From: an uncultured Saprospiraceae bacterium
GTDB taxonomy: Bacteria; Bacteroidota; Bacteroidia; Chitinophagales; Saprospiraceae
Assembly: GCA_937929835.1 (NCBI GenBank)
Contig: CALFUU010000142.1
Coordinates: 1 to 33,146 of the forward strand
Direction: 5' to 3'
DNA length: 33,146 nucleotides
Shown one piece after another: positions 6,398 through 15,020 of this stretch. Position numbers and translations under genes: made by a program. The notes beneath the pieces were generated by a model. The model was not told where the DNA came from. It did no database searches and was given only the letters and a program-made list of their open reading frames with translations. How positions within the stretch are numbered: the first letter of the stretch is position 1; every line of letters starts with the position of its first letter.

Positions 6398-8326
6398 TTA
6401 TACCCTGGGTTTTCGAAAGAAATAACTAGCCAGCAACGACAACTCCGACCACGTGCTGTAATTCTTAGCATAGTGCAGATTGGTTTTGTGTGCAGAGATG
6501 CCTTTGCTCAGTGGGGTCAACTCAAAGACGCCGTCCCGCAATTCTGGCAGGGCACTCCCTGGATTAACAGCTTTTTGATAGCCTATCCAACTTTTCTTCC
6601 CTATCAGCACAGAAAATAAATTGGCAAATATTTTTCCTCGGGAAGGCGAAAATAAAAGTATCAGAGGAAAACCAATGAGACATAGAACAGCAGCGCCCAC
6701 ATCAAGTAAGCGCTTAGTCCTGAGATGAAACGGTTGTGTAATTTTATAAAACAGATCGAGGGTATACCACTCGCCGACCCGCTCCTTGGAGTCACTGCCT
6801 AGGATGGAGGTGTTGTCATTATTGGCCAACTTAAAAGAAACTCTATTACCCAAATCAGCCATTGCACTAAATATCTGCTGTGTCGACATGTCCTTACTAC
6901 AAAACACAATTTCGTTCAACGATCTCGACTCTACGATATCAGGAAGATCTGCGAGACCCCCGATATCGCCTTGTCCATCAACACCTATGGAACCTATGTA
7001 GGCTTCTGACCCAGAAAACTGTGCAATAATCTGCTCTATCTTCTCTACTGAATCTGTATCCCCCACAATGGCTACCCGCTTGGCAGATAAGGTATCAAAT
7101 TGTGATATCCCGAATAATAATCGATTGTACAAGCGTCTACTCAAGTATAAAATAACTGGAGACAGCAAGGCAAGACTCATCAGTAGCAATCGTGAACTTC
7201 TCCATTGTGATGGCATCAAACTATAAAGAGATAACATCGCCAGACTGCTCAAAACAAATCCATAAAAAAGATGCTTCAAATTATGACGGCGATCATACTG
7301 GCCTAAAAACCCATAACAAATTACAGCCACCAAAGTCAACACCAAGAAAATCAGATTGAACTCTCCACTTTTATAATAGTTGGGATCTTGATGATAGCCT
7401 ATCGCCCAGAGATGTTCTACGCCCTTAGTCGCACCAAACAACAACACCCAATCTGATAAGGGCCTAAGGATAGCTTTGGCCAACTTTCTTGTCAATCCCA
7501 CTACAGCTGAGGCGATAATTCCAAATCGTAAGATGGCCGCCCACAAGGCCGAGCCTTTATTTCGTTTGCCCGCGTAGATGCCCATCGCACCATAAAAATT
7601 GGTTAAGTACTTTCGAGATAGCTTGCTCGTACTTTCTCCTTTGAAATGGATGATCTGTGTCGTGGGCAGATAGTGAATGGCCTGTCCAGATTTTTGTATC
7701 TGATAAGACAATTCTATGTCTTCACCGTACATAAAATAATCTTCATCAAAACCGCCTATCTCTTGTAGCAAATCGGTTCTAGCAAACGTAAATGCCCCTG
7801 TCAAAACCTCTATCGGATTGATCTCAGAATCAGATAGATGCCCTTGATAATAATAGTTAAATACTTGGGACCGAGGAAAGAGTCTGCTGAGCCCAGATAA
7901 CTTATAGATAGAATTAAGTGGCGTCGGAAATCCACGCTTAGATTCTGGCAAGTAAGTACCAGAACCATCGACCATCTTGACTCCTACTGCTCCGACTTCC
8001 TTATGGGTATCTAAGTACTGGGCGCAGATATGTAAGGTGTCTTCTTGTAGTATCGTATCTGGATTGAGGATAAGCGTATAGGGCTGAGCGGCAATATTTA
8101 TAGCTTGGTTATTGGCTTTAGAAAAGCCTTTGTTGTCTGCATTATAGATGTAGTTGACAGATGGAAACTCATTTTCCATCATCACATCTGAGCCATCCTG
8201 AGAATTATTATCAACGACGATAATGTCTACGGCACCCTGATAATCACTATTGAGTATAGATTGCAGACATTGCCTCAGAAAATACTTGACGTTATAATTG
8301 ACAATAATGATGGTAATGCCTGTCAT
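6398..8326 (-). CDS. Family 2 glycosyltransferase fused to a sugar-phosphate transferase-like membrane module
   Basis: The protein has 642 residues. Residues about 1-250 are a GT2 (rhamnosyltransferase-like) domain: IIIVNYNV at the start, VVDNNSQDGS, NKGFSKANNQ, the nucleotide-sugar metal motif in LILNPDTIL, and the acceptor-side GEDIELSYQIQ. A hydrophobic region with about four membrane segments (roughly 255-400) follows. Next is a Rossmann-like segment starting RVAIVGDTDS and then KRLLDVGAAVLCLIGFPLILL, which resembles the membrane anchor of WcaJ/WbaP-type polyprenyl-phosphate sugar transferases. The C-terminal part after that anchor is short and lacks the usual catalytic motifs, so it may be inactive. 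The likely role is synthesis of a surface polysaccharide or lipid-linked glycan at the inner membrane. No other glycan genes are adjacent. Confidence 0.8.
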   Translation of the reverse strand: MTGITIIIVNYNVKYFLRQCLQSILNSDYQGAVDIIVVDNNSQDGSDVMMENEFPSVNYIYNADNKGFSKANNQAINIAAQPYTLILNPDTILQEDTLHICAQYLDTHKEVGAVGVKMVDGSGTYLPESKRGFPTPLNSIYKLSGLSRLFPRSQVFNYYYQGHLSDSEINPIEVLTGAFTFARTDLLQEIGGFDEDYFMYGEDIELSYQIQKSGQAIHYLPTTQIIHFKGESTSKLSRKYLTNFYGAMGIYAGKRNKGSALWAAILRFGIIASAVVGLTRKLAKAILRPLSDWVLLFGATKGVEHLWAIGYHQDPNYYKSGEFNLIFLVLTLVAVICYGFLGQYDRRHNLKHLFYGFVLSSLAMLSLYSLMPSQWRSSRLLLMSLALLSPVILYLSRRLYNRLLFGISQFDTLSAKRVAIVGDTDSVEKIEQIIAQFSGSEAYIGSIGVDGQGDIGGLADLPDIVESRSLNEIVFCSKDMSTQQIFSAMADLGNRVSFKLANNDNTSILGSDSKERVGEWYTLDLFYKITQPFHLRTKRLLDVGAAVLCLIGFPLILLFSPSRGKIFANLFSVLIGKKSWIGYQKAVNPGSALPELRDGVFELTPLSKGISAHKTNLHYAKNYSTWSELSLLASYFFRKPRV

Positions 8327-8372
8327 ACAAGGAGGAGCCGCCTAGGTGATCGGTTTTAATAGGGCAGCTAGG

Positions 8373-8380
8373 CAAATATA
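8373..8380 (-). promoter_or_regulatory. -7 promoter element of the glycosyltransferase gene
   Basis: On the minus strand this reads TATATTTG (consensus TAnnTTTG), 47 bp before the start codon at 8326 and just after the recR stop at 8383. The spacing fits a short leader; no -33 element is evident. Confidence 0.4.
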
Positions 8381-8382
8381 AC

Positions 8383-9000
8383 TTATAGACTCATCTCTTT
8401 ATTATAGTCTGTTCTACTGTGGATAGATCGGCCTAGGGTGAGCTCATCTGCATACTCTAGTTCTCCACCAAAGGAGACCCCTCTAGCGATAGTCGTAATC
8501 TTAACAGGCACCCCAGTCAATAGCTTAGATATATAGTATATCGTCGTATCACCCTCTATCGTAGGGCTGATCGCCATAATCAGTTCCTCTACTTCTTGTG
8601 CTTTGACTTTATTTATGAGTGTTTCTATATGGAGATCTTCGGGACCAATACCTTCTAGAGGAGAGATGACACCGCCCAAGATGTGATACGTCCCTGTGTA
8701 CTGCTGTGTATTTTCGATAGCCATAACATCCTTGACGGAACCGACAACGCAGAGTAAGCGCTTGGAGCGAGAAGGGTCCTTGCAGATATCACAGATGGCC
8801 TCATCACTGTAGTTATGGCATTTGTCACAAGACTTGAGCTGGCTATCCATAGCTGTCAGAGCCTTGATAATGCGCTGGGTCTTGGCCGTTTTGCTACTGG
8901 CTAGATGCAGAGCTAGACGCAGAGCAGATTTCTTGCCTATACTGGGTAGGGCACTAAGAGCCTCCACTGCTTCTTCCAATATTCTGGATGAGTACTTCAT
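8383..9000 (-). CDS. recR: Recombination mediator protein RecR
   Basis: This 205-residue protein has the standard RecR length and layout. The N-terminal helix-hairpin-helix region contains LPSIGKKSALRLALHL. A four-cysteine zinc finger follows (C58, C61, C70, C73), then a TOPRIM domain with the VVGSVKDVMAIE start and the TIEGDTT segment. RecR acts with RecO (and RecF) to load RecA on single-stranded DNA gaps in the cytoplasm. It lies directly upstream of the glycosyltransferase gene on the same strand and divergently from the E2 gene at 9120. Every key residue expected is present. Confidence 0.95.
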   Translation of the reverse strand: MKYSSRILEEAVEALSALPSIGKKSALRLALHLASSKTAKTQRIIKALTAMDSQLKSCDKCHNYSDEAICDICKDPSRSKRLLCVVGSVKDVMAIENTQQYTGTYHILGGVISPLEGIGPEDLHIETLINKVKAQEVEELIMAISPTIEGDTTIYYISKLLTGVPVKITTIARGVSFGGELEYADELTLGRSIHSRTDYNKEMSL

Positions 9001-9089
9001 ATGGTAAAAATATGTATTACATACGAAGATAGAACACAGAGAGATGCATAGAGTTTCTACAGAAGTACGGATAGGTTGTAGAAGCTTTC

Positions 9090-9097
9090 TATCTTTG
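9090..9097 (+). promoter_or_regulatory. -7 promoter element of the E2 gene
   Basis: TATCTTTG is an exact match to TAnnTTTG, 22 bp before the ATG at 9120, in the short divergent gap between recR and the E2 gene. A -33 TTTG at normal spacing is not evident. Confidence 0.45.
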
Positions 9098-9119
9098 CCT
9101 ACTTAACTCAACGCATACT

Positions 9120-10439
9120 ATGGCAGAAGTAATAAGAATGCCCCGTCTCAGTGACACAATGGAAGAGGGCAATATCGTAGGCTGGCTCAAGAAAGTAGGA
9201 GATGCCGTTTCCCCAGGAGATATCCTTGCAGAAGTAGAAACAGATAAAGCCACTATGGAGCTAGAGAGCTTTAATGAAGGTTATCTATTGCATATTGGTG
9301 TTCCTGAGGGACCTATAGCTGTAGAAGGTGTCATCGCTATTATCGGCGAAAAAGGAGAAGACATCAGCGACTTGCTAGAGCAAGTAAAGGCAGAAGCCAA
9401 TGCCCCTAAAGCAGAGGCAACACCAGAGCCTGCCAAGAGCGCGCCTACACCCGCACCAGCACCAAAAGCTGAAGCCCCTAAGCCTAAACCAGCTCCTGCA
9501 CCAGCAGCGACTTCCACGCCGACGCCGTCGGTCACGACAAGTGCAACAGGCAATGAAAGGGTCAAAATCTCTCCCTTAGCAAGAAAAATGGCTAAAGATG
9601 CAGGAATAGATATATGGAGACTGCAAGGAACAGGAGAAGGTGGTAGAATCATCAAAAGAGATATAGAATCTGCAATAGCCCACGGTGTCCCAGCAGCAAG
9701 CTCAGGCGGGCAGGCAGGCGCGGCACCTCAGATGATGCAGAGCACCACTATAGATCCTGCCATCTATGGTGATAAGCCTATATCTCAGATGAGAAAGGTT
9801 ATCGCTAGAAGGCTCGGCGAAAGCAAGTTCTCTGCTCCTCATTTCTATCTCACGATGGAGATGAATATGGATAAGATGATAGTCGCTAGAAAGGCCATTA
9901 ATGAAGATGCACCTGTTAGGATCTCATTCAATGATCTTATTATCAAAGCATCTGCGGCAGCACTCAGAAAGCATCCAGAAATTAATGCTTCTTGGTTGGG
10001 AGATAAAATTACTTACCATCAAGACATCAATATCGGCGTAGCTGTAGCCATAGACGAAGGCCTTATGGTTCCAGTTATCAGAAATGCTGATCTCAAGTCG
10101 CTCACAGCGATCAAGACAGAAATAAAGGATCTCGCAGGAAAAGCCAAGTCTAGAAAAATCTCTCCAGATGAGATGTCTGGTAACACCTTTACTATCAGTA
10201 ACTTAGGTATGTTTGACATAGACGAATTTACTGCTATTATCAATCCGCCAGATGCTTGCATCCTCGCAGTAGGCAGTATTGCAGAAAAGCCTATTGTCAA
10301 GGATGGGGAGATAGTCATCGGTAATATTATGAAAGTAACCCTGTCTTGTGATCACAGAATAGTAGACGGAGCCAAAGGCGCAGCTTTCTTACAGACACTA
10401 AAAGGATTACTAGAAAATCCTGTTAAGATTATGGTCTGA
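9120..10439 (+). CDS. pdhC: Pyruvate dehydrogenase complex E2, dihydrolipoamide acetyltransferase
   Basis: The protein has 439 residues. A single lipoyl domain (1-80) carries the lipoylated lysine K43 in ETDKATMELES. A flexible Ala/Pro/Lys linker (about 92-145) leads to the peripheral-subunit-binding domain (about 150-185, starting VKISPLARKMAKDAG). The catalytic acetyltransferase domain (about 210-439) contains the active-site motif DHRIVDG with H412 and D416. E2 transfers the acetyl group from E1-bound thiamine to CoA and forms the core of the complex in the cytoplasm. E1 and E3 genes are not in this window. In Flavobacteria pdhC lies close to porU, porV and gldJ, so its presence near the T9SS genes here agrees with that neighbourhood (from memory). 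A 2-oxoglutarate-type E2 is less likely given the lipoyl and linker style. Confidence 0.92.
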   Translation: MAEVIRMPRLSDTMEEGNIVGWLKKVGDAVSPGDILAEVETDKATMELESFNEGYLLHIGVPEGPIAVEGVIAIIGEKGEDISDLLEQVKAEANAPKAEATPEPAKSAPTPAPAPKAEAPKPKPAPAPAATSTPTPSVTTSATGNERVKISPLARKMAKDAGIDIWRLQGTGEGGRIIKRDIESAIAHGVPAASSGGQAGAAPQMMQSTTIDPAIYGDKPISQMRKVIARRLGESKFSAPHFYLTMEMNMDKMIVARKAINEDAPVRISFNDLIIKASAAALRKHPEINASWLGDKITYHQDINIGVAVAIDEGLMVPVIRNADLKSLTAIKTEIKDLAGKAKSRKISPDEMSGNTFTISNLGMFDIDEFTAIINPPDACILAVGSIAEKPIVKDGEIVIGNIMKVTLSCDHRIVDGAKGAAFLQTLKGLLENPVKIMV

Positions 10440-10453
10440 TAGAAGCCTAGATA

Positions 10454-10497
10454 AAAACAAAAAAAAAGAGCGCGGATCAGATCCGCGCTCTTTTTTT
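10454..10497. terminator. Bidirectional terminator between pdhC and the OmpA gene
   Basis: A GC-rich perfect inverted repeat (agagcgcggatc at 10467-10478, gatccgcgctct at 10480-10491) is flanked by an A-rich run on the left and seven T on the right. It can end transcription from both converging genes. Confidence 0.9.
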
Positions 10498-10518
10498 ATA
10501 TGTACTAAATCAATTGGA

Positions 10519-12555
10519 TTAATATCCAGAAGATTTATTTCCGTTATAATATTCCTTTTGCGTAGGTGCATATCCAGAACCTGATCCTACTTCATTGTAA
10601 CCATCTGGAGCGGCCATATCAAAATCTTTTGCTTCGCACGTTCTGAACTCTACTCTTCTATTCATAAAGTGGTGTGCCTCACTGTTTGGTGATGCTATCA
10701 TTGGATTTTCTTCTCCACCGTACATCAACTTGATTCTACTTCTATCGATACCATAGTTGTCTACTAGGTAGTCGACAGCAGATTTTGATCTCTTATAAGA
10801 TAGAACGGTATTGTAATCATTAGAATTTCTCTGATCTGTATGCCCTTGAGCAACAACACATACTTCAGGACATTTATTCAGTACCTGAGCTACATTGTGC
10901 AGATGACTAAAGTATTCTGGCTTAATAGAAGACTTGTTAAGATCAAAATGGATCATAGGTAAGAACCATTCTCCACATCCAGATCTAGCTACTGTAGTAC
11001 CGCCAGCACCATTCCGTACGTTGTTAGTACTTCTTACGGGTACTTCTACTTCTTCTTGATATGTCTCAGTTCTGATGGTACCATCGTCATCTGTAACAGT
11101 TCTCGTTTTGGTCCTTACTTCCGTTCTTGTCTCTACAGGAGCTATTCCGTTTTGGCTCATTACTCTTTCTATTTCTTCGGCTCTCGCATCTATAAGCTCA
11201 TTGATAGATTCCTCAGTTGCACAACACTCTTCTTCACACTGTGCTACACCTACCTCATCGATAGGACAACCAGGTCTAGAGTAAGGCTCTTTATCCTGAC
11301 AGTCAACGATACCATCACCATCACTATCTAAAAGCACACCTCTCGTATCGACAGGACAATCCTCAGGAGTATCTAGCTCTTGATCGATTATATCGAGTAC
11401 GCCATCATTATCTTCATCTGTCAGGTCTAGAGCCGGTTGGGACTTCAGATCTGCAATATCATTGAAGGCTGCATCGTAAGGATTCAACCAGTATAGTGGT
11501 TCCGTAACTTTTTCGAAATTACCAATGTTGACACCTATTCTTAGATGCGTATAGTGACCTATGTCTACATTGTTGGTCTGATCGACCGCTGTTCTAAACT
11601 TGATACCGTCTAAGTAATCATTGTCACTTAAATAAACTTGGTGCTCTAGGCCGACGTTAATTCTTTTTGTAATTTTTCTAGATATACCCATAGAAGGTAC
11701 AAAGATCGGGTGGATGTTGACATCATCTCCTATTCTGAAGATTCCTTGCTTCTTAAAGCCTTCCGTTTCGTAGACGCCATCATATAATTGGTTAATCTGA
11801 GATTCTATCTGATCTCTTCCCGCCTTTGTATCGAATAGCTCTTGAGTCCAACCTATTTGAGCTCTAACATTGGTATATGGCGTACCATCACTGTCTAGTA
11901 GGTCGAGTTTGACTTCATGATTATCTAAGCCTAGACCAAGGGCCGCATACCAATTCCATTTGTTTCTTTCCTTGTGAAAAAGGAGGTTACCTATGTTGAA
12001 TACGACAGCAAGATCGCCAGCTATATAACGTGTTCTGTGAGAAGGAATCCATTCTCCGGGACCACCACGTAATGGGTCTATTGGATCAAAAGTATCTTCT
12101 ACCAGACCACCTCCGTTATTTCTGTGTCTCCAGAATTGATTTTCTAGACCAGTGGCTTGACCATAAAAAAGTGAACCTCTAAGTGAGAAGATATAGTTAA
12201 TGGCCTTACGCAAATGCAAGCCTGCACCCCATCCGCCAGGGATAGTTCTATCTACATCACCATCAATGAAGAAATGTCCTCCGTGAAGACCAACTTCCCA
12301 TGAACTTTTTGGTTGAGAATTGTACTTGTACTCCCCTTGCTTCCATTTCATATTTTGTTCTGGATCGACAGTCATATCGTCTGTCACGAAAGGTGTTCTC
12401 CAAGTATCCTTATAATCTTGATCAGAAACTTCGGTATTAGACTCCGTCGTTTCTATCTGTAGAACCGGCTCTATTTCTTCAATTTGTGCCTGAAGAAATG
12501 AAGTAAAAGCAACAAGCGTTGTCAGAATTGATGCTTTTATAAACGTAGTATTCAT
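10519..12555 (-). CDS. OmpA-family outer-membrane protein with TSP3-type calcium repeats
   Basis: The protein has 678 residues. A signal peptide (about 1-23, ending LQAQ) precedes a membrane-protein-like region (about 80-360) rich in aromatic strands (WEVGLHGGHFF, INVGLEHQVYL). Short acidic repeats follow at about 385-450 (DEDNDGVLD and DSDGDGIVD, thrombospondin type 3-like), then a Cys cluster (CEEECC) and a charged stretch (VETRTEVRTKTRTV). The C-terminal OmpA peptidoglycan-binding domain (about 535-645) contains MIHFDLNKSSIKP, GHTDQRNSNDYN and LSYKRSKSAVDYL. The protein likely links the outer membrane to peptidoglycan. Similar OmpA proteins with this layout are abundant in Bacteroidota and some are linked to T9SS, but a specific T9SS role is not shown here. 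Confidence 0.88.
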   Translation of the reverse strand: MNTTFIKASILTTLVAFTSFLQAQIEEIEPVLQIETTESNTEVSDQDYKDTWRTPFVTDDMTVDPEQNMKWKQGEYKYNSQPKSSWEVGLHGGHFFIDGDVDRTIPGGWGAGLHLRKAINYIFSLRGSLFYGQATGLENQFWRHRNNGGGLVEDTFDPIDPLRGGPGEWIPSHRTRYIAGDLAVVFNIGNLLFHKERNKWNWYAALGLGLDNHEVKLDLLDSDGTPYTNVRAQIGWTQELFDTKAGRDQIESQINQLYDGVYETEGFKKQGIFRIGDDVNIHPIFVPSMGISRKITKRINVGLEHQVYLSDNDYLDGIKFRTAVDQTNNVDIGHYTHLRIGVNIGNFEKVTEPLYWLNPYDAAFNDIADLKSQPALDLTDEDNDGVLDIIDQELDTPEDCPVDTRGVLLDSDGDGIVDCQDKEPYSRPGCPIDEVGVAQCEEECCATEESINELIDARAEEIERVMSQNGIAPVETRTEVRTKTRTVTDDDGTIRTETYQEEVEVPVRSTNNVRNGAGGTTVARSGCGEWFLPMIHFDLNKSSIKPEYFSHLHNVAQVLNKCPEVCVVAQGHTDQRNSNDYNTVLSYKRSKSAVDYLVDNYGIDRSRIKLMYGGEENPMIASPNSEAHHFMNRRVEFRTCEAKDFDMAAPDGYNEVGSGSGYAPTQKEYYNGNKSSGY

Positions 12556-12668
12556 AAGTAATAATTAGGTTATCAGTAGGTGTGGTTAGGCACCTTCTTA
12601 AAGTGGTTCTGCATCATTTTATCTCAATTCTATAAAAAAGACATAGGTCTTCTTTGGCGAATCAGAAC

Positions 12669-12676
12669 CAAAAGTA
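12669..12676 (-). promoter_or_regulatory. Possible -7 element of the OmpA gene
   Basis: On the minus strand this reads TACTTTTG (TAnnTTTG). It lies about 114 bp before the start codon at 12555 and would give a leader of about 105 nt. No good -33 partner is visible. Confidence 0.3.
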
Positions 12677-12730
12677 AATAATATATGATAAAAAAATCTA
12701 ATATTTAAAACATTTATTTTCAGAGAGTAT

Positions 12731-12738
12731 TAAATTTG
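12731..12738 (+). promoter_or_regulatory. -7 element of the arginase-fold gene
   Basis: TAAATTTG matches TAnnTTTG exactly, 22 bp before the ATG at 12761. The distance equals that seen before pdhC. The -33 region is AT-rich (cattt at 12711-12715) and only weakly similar to TTTG. Confidence 0.4.
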
Positions 12739-12760
12739 CTTTTATTATAATACGTGTTTT

Positions 12761-13675
12761 ATGAATATATCTTGGATAACAGCAGAATCTAGTCTCACAG
12801 GACTTATAGACTCTAATCTGTCTATTTTCGATAAAATACGTGTAACCGAATCCGACGCAGATAGCGACTGGTCCAATATCCTTTTCACAGATAAAGAGAT
12901 AGCAGGTAAGGTACTTTCAGCCTTAGATAAGCTTGAATTTGATTTTCCAACCCTAAATCTCAGATTCGGTTGGATAAATAATGAAGAGAAGGATGGTTCT
13001 ATAATGACTACTCCTCAGAGGAATAGTCTGATAGTGGGTCAAGATAGACATATTGTCAAGTACTTAAAAGCACCAAACGTTAAACTCTTGCATATATCAA
13101 GCCAATGCAGGGGACTGTCTACACATTTGGCGTATCAGAGACACTTTACATCAGGTGTAAGTGTAGATTCCATCTCCTTAGGAGAGATGAGGGAAGATTT
13201 ATCTGATTCAGAAACCCTTATGCGTACTGCTGGCATAATCCACTTCCATATGGATGCCATTCGCTATGAGGATAGCCGTAGTGAGCACTCGCCTATAGCA
13301 GGTCTTGACATCTATAGAACCTGCAAATTGATGAGATTGTCTGGGTTGTCCAAGCGATTGCAGTTGCTCGCGATCAATACTGGAGATGGAGCCCTAAATG
13401 AAAGAACTGCTGATACAATCAGCACTATGATATGGTATTATTTAGAAGGTCAAATAAATAAAGAAATTGAAACTATGAAACAGAAAGAAAATGACATCTT
13501 CCTGGTATCCTCTAAGCTTTTTGAGGAGCCAATCAAGTTTGTTGTAGGTCACACGACTGGCAGATGGTGGTATCAACATCCAAGCACCAAGGAGTATCTC
13601 CCTTGTTCTGACAAGGACTACAAAGCGATCTCTATGGGTAACTTACCTGAGGCTATCGTCTCATTACAACACTAA
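12761..13675 (+). CDS. Arginase/formimidoylglutamase-fold protein, probably catalytically degenerate
   Basis: The protein has 304 residues. The C-terminus (RWW at 268-270, YLPCSDKDY at 279-287) and the stretch HFHMDAIRYEDS followed by GLDIYRTCKLMRLSGLS (161-197) resemble the formimidoylglutamase-like ureohydrolases of Bacteroidota. The metal-binding motifs of the family are largely lost: GQDRH (93-97) stands where GGDHS is expected, ISSQCRG (112-118) where DAHxD is expected, and HFHMDAIR (161-168) where SxDxDxxDP is expected. The fold is therefore likely kept without the binuclear manganese site. Family membership rests on my reading of short motifs, so it is moderately sure. It has its own -7 element and converges on murF with a gap of 6 bp. 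Function is unknown; a non-enzymatic or changed role is likely. Confidence 0.55.
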   Translation: MNISWITAESSLTGLIDSNLSIFDKIRVTESDADSDWSNILFTDKEIAGKVLSALDKLEFDFPTLNLRFGWINNEEKDGSIMTTPQRNSLIVGQDRHIVKYLKAPNVKLLHISSQCRGLSTHLAYQRHFTSGVSVDSISLGEMREDLSDSETLMRTAGIIHFHMDAIRYEDSRSEHSPIAGLDIYRTCKLMRLSGLSKRLQLLAINTGDGALNERTADTISTMIWYYLEGQINKEIETMKQKENDIFLVSSKLFEEPIKFVVGHTTGRWWYQHPSTKEYLPCSDKDYKAISMGNLPEAIVSLQH

Positions 13676-13681
13676 GAAAAA

Positions 13682-14959
13682 TTATACCAGATCCTTGAGG
13701 CGTTCTAGCTTCAGGGATCTGGATGCTTTGAGTAAGGTCAATGCCCCGACCATCTCTTCTCTGAGCTGATCAAATTCTGCTAGGCAAGCCTCTACGCTTG
13801 CATAAGTATCGATCTCTGCTATATCTTGTGCTGCTCGGCTAAAGTCCGCTCCTATCAAGACAACTTTATTCCATTGGGTATCCAGAATATACTCTACTAT
13901 CTCTCTATGTAGTATCACCGTCTCATCGCCTAGCTCTTTCATATCCCCGAGTATTAGATTCTTTTTCTTATCCGTTTGGATATTTCTCAAGCTTTGTATG
14001 GCGGCACGCATACTTGTCGGATTGGCATTATACGCGTCCATAATCAAGGCACAACCCTTGATCAACTTTATTTCTGATCTGTTGAGATCTGGTGTGTAGG
14101 CCACTATCGACTTTGCTGCTAGAGTATCCTCTACTTGGAAGTGCTGACTGATCGTCAGCGCAGCAGCAATATTGATCTGATTGTAATCTCCACTAAGTTG
14201 GCTCTCATACGGCTTACCTGTACCAAAGGCAAAAGATAAATAGAGCTGAGAAGCAGAGAACTGCAAGTCTTCACGATATGGAATTGTCTGGATACCAGAG
14301 GGGAGGTGATCACAGAGTATTGCATCTGATTTGTTATAAAATGCAACTGCACCTCTTTCTTCGAGATGTCTATAGAGTTCTGTCTTACCCTTAATAATTC
14401 CTTCTACAGAGCCAAATCCCTCTAGATGTGCCCGGCCTATATTGGTGATCAGCCCATAATCTGGTCGTGCTATCTCACTGAGCTCTTTTATCTCTCCGAT
14501 ATGATTGGCCCCCATCTCTACAATAAGGATTTCTGTATCTCTGGGTGTACTGAGTAAGGTGAGTGGTACGCCGATGTGATTATTAAGATTGCCGGCTGTA
14601 GCGTGGACTTTGTATCGTACACTTAGGACAGCATAGATAAGTTCTTTTGTAGTCGTCTTCCCATTGCTGCCTGTCAGTGCCAGCACGGGACAACTAAGTG
14701 TCTGCCTATACTCACGAGCTAGGGACTGCAAAGCCATAAGTACATCCTCAACGAGGTACGTGCTATCTCCACTATTATATTCTGGCTCATCTACAATAGC
14801 TGCTATGGCGCCTTGCTCTAGTGCCTGAGCAGCAAACTTATTACCATTAAAGTTGGCGCCCTTCAGTGCGAAGAAGAGTTGGCCTCTCTTCAGCTTTCTG
14901 GTATCTGTGCAGATACCCTGAGAAGAAAGAAAGAGCTCTAGTAGTTGACTAGCAGGCAT
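13682..14959 (-). CDS. murF: UDP-N-acetylmuramoyl-tripeptide--D-alanyl-D-alanine ligase
   Basis: The protein has 425 residues. The N-terminal substrate-binding part contains STDSR-like ICTDTRKLKRGQLFFALKG (16-34), which also supports the chosen start. The ATP-binding loop TGSNGKTTTKE is at 96-106, followed by GNLNNHIGVPLTLL and EMGANHIGEI, and the C-terminal domain has MDAYNANPTSMRAAI. MurF adds D-Ala-D-Ala to UDP-MurNAc-tripeptide, the last cytoplasmic step of peptidoglycan precursor synthesis. The gene follows gldJ on the same strand, separated by 61 bp that contain a terminator-like hairpin whose T-run touches the murF start codon, so murF expression may depend on read-through. In Flavobacteria murF and gldJ are also neighbours, as far as I recall. 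Confidence 0.95.
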   Translation of the reverse strand: MPASQLLELFLSSQGICTDTRKLKRGQLFFALKGANFNGNKFAAQALEQGAIAAIVDEPEYNSGDSTYLVEDVLMALQSLAREYRQTLSCPVLALTGSNGKTTTKELIYAVLSVRYKVHATAGNLNNHIGVPLTLLSTPRDTEILIVEMGANHIGEIKELSEIARPDYGLITNIGRAHLEGFGSVEGIIKGKTELYRHLEERGAVAFYNKSDAILCDHLPSGIQTIPYREDLQFSASQLYLSFAFGTGKPYESQLSGDYNQINIAAALTISQHFQVEDTLAAKSIVAYTPDLNRSEIKLIKGCALIMDAYNANPTSMRAAIQSLRNIQTDKKKNLILGDMKELGDETVILHREIVEYILDTQWNKVVLIGADFSRAAQDIAEIDTYASVEACLAEFDQLREEMVGALTLLKASRSLKLERLKDLV

Positions 14960-14999
14960 AAAAAAAAGGCTTTTATCTGTGCAAGATAAAAGCCTTTTT
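14960..14999 (-). terminator. Terminator-like hairpin between gldJ and murF
   Basis: A perfect 15-bp inverted repeat has arms at 14963-14977 and 14985-14999 and a 7-nt loop (tgtgcaa). Read leftward it is followed by T residues (complement of 14960-14967) that run up to the murF ATG at 14957-14959. It ends the gldJ transcript and also forms the whole immediate leader of murF. Confidence 0.75.
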
Positions 15000-15020
15000 A
15001 CTAATCCGCTAAAGTGGGGA

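Noticed and set aside
9281-9655. Long minus-strand frame opposite the N-terminal part of the E2 gene
   Set aside because: It is the antisense of the Ala/Pro-rich lipoyl linker; low-complexity composition explains the open frame, and it has no start signals or known motifs.
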